Part shown: piece by piece, positions 62,379 to 64,000 of the stretch | How the letters are laid out: the number at the start of each line of letters is the position of its first letter | How positions within the stretch are numbered: position 1 is the first letter of the stretch | DNA from: Anaerorhabdus furcosa | GTDB taxonomy: Bacteria; Bacillota_I; Bacilli_A; Erysipelotrichales; Erysipelotrichaceae | NCBI RefSeq assembly: GCF_900167375.1 | Contig: NZ_FUWY01000008.1 | Coordinates: 1-64,000 of the forward strand | Length of the DNA: 64,000 nt | Direction: 5' to 3' | The notes under the pieces: model-generated | Told to the model about the DNA's origin: nothing | The model's database searches: none | What the model saw: only the letters and a program-made list of their open reading frames with translations | Made by a program: the position numbers and the translations under genes

Positions 62379-63710
62379 TTATTTATTTTGGACTGCTATT
62401 CTTATGTTTTTCTTGAAATCTTTCAAGTCTTCTCCTTTAATTAGGCACAATTTTTCGATAATTCTATTAAATAGTATTTTTTCAGTATAACATCTACTAT
62501 CGATTGGTATATTAATGGAATCATTATTAAGGAAATTTAATCCTTTGCACCAAACACCACAAAAATTCCTTACAGTGCACTCTTTACAGGTATCAACATT
62601 GGTACGATATGCATTAAAATCACTAAATAAAGACGATTCTCCACAATTCACTTTAAAACTATCTATATGCATTCTATAGTTTGTATCGTTAACAAACATT
62701 TGGCAAGGATAAATATATCCATCATTTGAAATAGTTATAGATCTACCTGACCCACAATCTTTTTGATATATTTTATTAATAATACCGTACACCATTTTTA
62801 ATATTTTAAGATTCAAATAACTTTTCCCATGAATGATGTCATCAAAAAATATATCAACAAACTCTTCAAATAAATTCTTAATTTTTTTTAATTCCTTAGA
62901 ATTATATTTTATTGATTTATCTACTACTAAAAATGTCGCATATCCATTGATTTCAAATCTTTCAAATATTTTCAACCATTTTTCAGCGCAACCTTTACTG
63001 TAATGTTTTATATGCTCATCTGTTATCGTCATCTCAATAGTCGGCTTAATTCCAATGAAATTGAGTTCATCAATAAAGTGACTAACAATATCAAAAGTCC
63101 CATGATTATTTGAATCTATACGATTTATATCATTAATATCCTTTGGACCATCTAAACTTACAGTAATTTTAAACTTTTGTTTTTTTAACATTTCAAATAT
63201 CTCTGGATTCGTTATTGTTCCATTTGTAACGATTGAATATTCATGATACTTTTGTTGTTCATATAGATTATCTATGAATTTTTTAATTTCTATAAAATTT
63301 AATAATGGTTCTCCTCCAAAAAAGGAAATAGTTTTTATTCCACCACTATATTTTCTTGAAATTTCATTATAATATTTTAAATATTTATTGTAGTCAAAAA
63401 ATTTATTTACTAATTGACTATTATATGTACCTTCATTAGCATAACAATATTTGCATTTCATATTACAACACTCTGATGACATAAACTGCAATGATGCTAA
63501 TGTATTAGTAACCTTTAATTGATTTTTACTTATGTCGCAAGATTTGTCTATATATTCATTAATCTCATCATTAATAATTTCAATAGAGTTTTTGGTAAGT
63601 TTAAAATCTTCTCTAGATAGGTTCATGAAAATTCCTGTAGATATGTGATATAGAAAATTTTCATCTTCACCAATCAACATATACTCATCATTTTTAAATT
63701 TTTTCGCCAT
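62379..63710 (-). CDS. Radical SAM/SPASM peptide maturase
   Basis: A 443-residue radical SAM enzyme. Residues 1-65 (DENFLYHISTGIFMNLSRED) look like a PqqD/RRE-type leader-binding region. The radical SAM cluster ligands are C82, C86 and C89 in SSECCNMKCKYCYAN (CX3CX2C), followed by FFGGEPLL and VTNGTI and VSLDGP. The C-terminal SPASM domain has CGSGRSITISNDGYIYPC and CKECTVRNFCGVWC (CX2CX5CX3C), binding auxiliary clusters. Enzymes of this type install thioether or carbon-carbon links in short peptides. The adjacent 29-residue Cys-rich precursor is the evident substrate. Not an anaerobic sulfatase maturase by context. Confidence 0.92.
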   Translation of the reverse strand: MAKKFKNDEYMLIGEDENFLYHISTGIFMNLSREDFKLTKNSIEIINDEINEYIDKSCDISKNQLKVTNTLASLQFMSSECCNMKCKYCYANEGTYNSQLVNKFFDYNKYLKYYNEISRKYSGGIKTISFFGGEPLLNFIEIKKFIDNLYEQQKYHEYSIVTNGTITNPEIFEMLKKQKFKITVSLDGPKDINDINRIDSNNHGTFDIVSHFIDELNFIGIKPTIEMTITDEHIKHYSKGCAEKWLKIFERFEINGYATFLVVDKSIKYNSKELKKIKNLFEEFVDIFFDDIIHGKSYLNLKILKMVYGIINKIYQKDCGSGRSITISNDGYIYPCQMFVNDTNYRMHIDSFKVNCGESSLFSDFNAYRTNVDTCKECTVRNFCGVWCKGLNFLNNDSINIPIDSRCYTEKILFNRIIEKLCLIKGEDLKDFKKNIRIAVQNK

Positions 63711-63746
63711 ATATTTCTTGATCCTTTCACCTATAATTCATAAAAT

Positions 63747-63769
63747 GGGAGAATTTATTAGATTCTCCC
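63747..63769 (-). terminator. Hairpin between precursor peptide and maturase genes
   Basis: Eight-base perfect stem (GGGAGAAT with ATTCTCCC, seven-base loop) 12 bases after the precursor stop, followed by ATTTTATG on the minus strand. A leaky terminator that keeps the precursor more abundant than its enzyme is common in RiPP operons. Confidence 0.7.
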
Positions 63770-63781
63770 TGTTTTTTAATT

Positions 63782-63871
63782 TTATCCACAGCAACAAACT
63801 GCAATTCCAGCTGCGAAATAATCATCAAGTTCTACATCTGCTTCTATACTAAAATCAACTATTTTTTCCAT
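63782..63871 (-). CDS. RiPP precursor peptide, 29 residues ending in CCCG
   Basis: A strong GAGGAGGT site precedes the ATG. The peptide starts MEKIVDFSIEADVELDDYF and ends AAGIAVCCCG. The first 19 residues are acidic like a leader, with ELDDYF as the possible recognition motif; the last ten hold all three Cys in a row before a terminal Gly. It is directly upstream of a radical SAM/SPASM maturase and an ABC exporter, which is the classic RiPP layout. The class cannot be assigned: it is unlike the subtilosin, SCIFF or thuricin cores that I recall. A cut after AAG would leave only seven residues. Confidence 0.8.
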   Translation of the reverse strand: MEKIVDFSIEADVELDDYFAAGIAVCCCG

Positions 63872-63903
63872 TATGTCACCTCCTCTCAAATTAAGTCATT
63901 CAT

Positions 63904-64000
63904 CTATTTACTAGTACTTAAATACTGCTTTATTGAATTAATACGGGCTAAACGATGATTTATTTCTATTTCATAAGAAGGAATAAATATTATTTCTATT
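63904..64000 (-). CDS. C-terminal end of an unknown protein (cut by window edge)
   Basis: The frame is open from the right edge to a TAG at 63904: IEIIFIPSYEIEINHRLARI, then NSIKQYLSTSK. Only 31 residues are visible, too few to identify. It is on the same strand, 32 bases before the precursor peptide, so it probably belongs to the same operon; a regulator, peptidase or second enzyme would be reasonable guesses only. Confidence 0.55.
   Translation of the reverse strand, partial: IEIIFIPSYEIEINHRLARINSIKQYLSTSK

Noticed and set aside
62379-63710. Radical SAM protein as the sulfatase maturase (anSME) for the sulfatase at 34087
   Set aside because: It is 27 kb from the sulfatase, lies next to a precursor peptide and exporter, and has a PqqD-like start; a peptide maturase fits better.

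Overview
The window reads as chromosome of a low-GC Gram-positive bacterium (Firmicutes/Bacillota). Gene order rbfA-infB-ylxQ-ylxR-nusA-rimP with polC beside it, a Gram-positive PolC, the Asp23-FakA pair next to recG, strong AGGAGG ribosome sites and standard stop usage (TGG for Trp, no TGA readthrough seen) support this. The short IF2, the NfnAB pair and the general style would fit an anaerobic host-associated member of Erysipelotrichia or a near relative, but that rank is inference. Nearly all genes up to 28 kb and from 29.5 to 53 kb are on the minus strand. No rRNA, tRNA or CRISPR array was seen.

Layout. 1-0.36 kb: C-terminal end of an IS3-family transposase. 0.36-9.7 kb: translation and transcription factor operon (rimP, nusA, rnpM/ylxR, ylxQ, infB, rbfA) and polC. 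9.8-15.1 kb: a diguanylate cyclase, a HerA-like ATPase and the electron-bifurcating transhydrogenase pair nfnAB. 15.2-24.3 kb: an accessory stretch with an ABC-2 exporter, two GyrI-like ligand-binding proteins, several acetyltransferases, a frameshifted PNPOx-family gene, a small XRE regulator, a DUF3795 protein and a Dyp-type peroxidase. 24.4-29.4 kb: galactose/methyl-galactoside-type ABC importer mglBAC with a divergent LacI-family regulator and matching operator-like sites. 29.4-37.5 kb: a sulfatase placed first in an operon with a BMP-type (nucleoside family) ABC importer, divergent from two tandem LysR regulators. 37.5-43.5 kb: galK, galM, rnc, recG and an LD-carboxypeptidase. 43.5-45.9 kb: a resistance-like block with a lincosamide nucleotidyltransferase homologue and three GNAT enzymes, sitting between recG and fakA. 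45.9-52.4 kb: fakA, asp23, two paralogous membrane proteins, divIB, murB, murG. 52.4-55.5 kb: a damage-response-like module: XRE-S24 repressor divergent from a Y-family polymerase, a small conserved protein and an SRAP protein, with a 17-bp palindrome between them.

The most unusual part is 55.5-64 kb, AT-rich and full of unrecognised secreted and membrane proteins. It holds two candidate peptide systems not captured by ordinary gene calling. First, a 35-residue AgrD-like cyclic-lactone autoinducer precursor (60094-60201) in which Ser replaces the usual Cys. It is followed by a secreted protein and a membrane protein, and preceded by two 13-bp direct repeats exactly 21 bp apart (a LytTR/AgrA-like geometry) and by a 21-base A tract. 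Second, a RiPP cluster: a 29-residue precursor ending in Cys-Cys-Cys-Gly (63782-63871), an intercistronic hairpin, a radical SAM/SPASM maturase and an ABC exporter, closed by a strong terminator. A decayed duplicate of one of the membrane-protein genes lies at 57236-57385, so the region is turning over.
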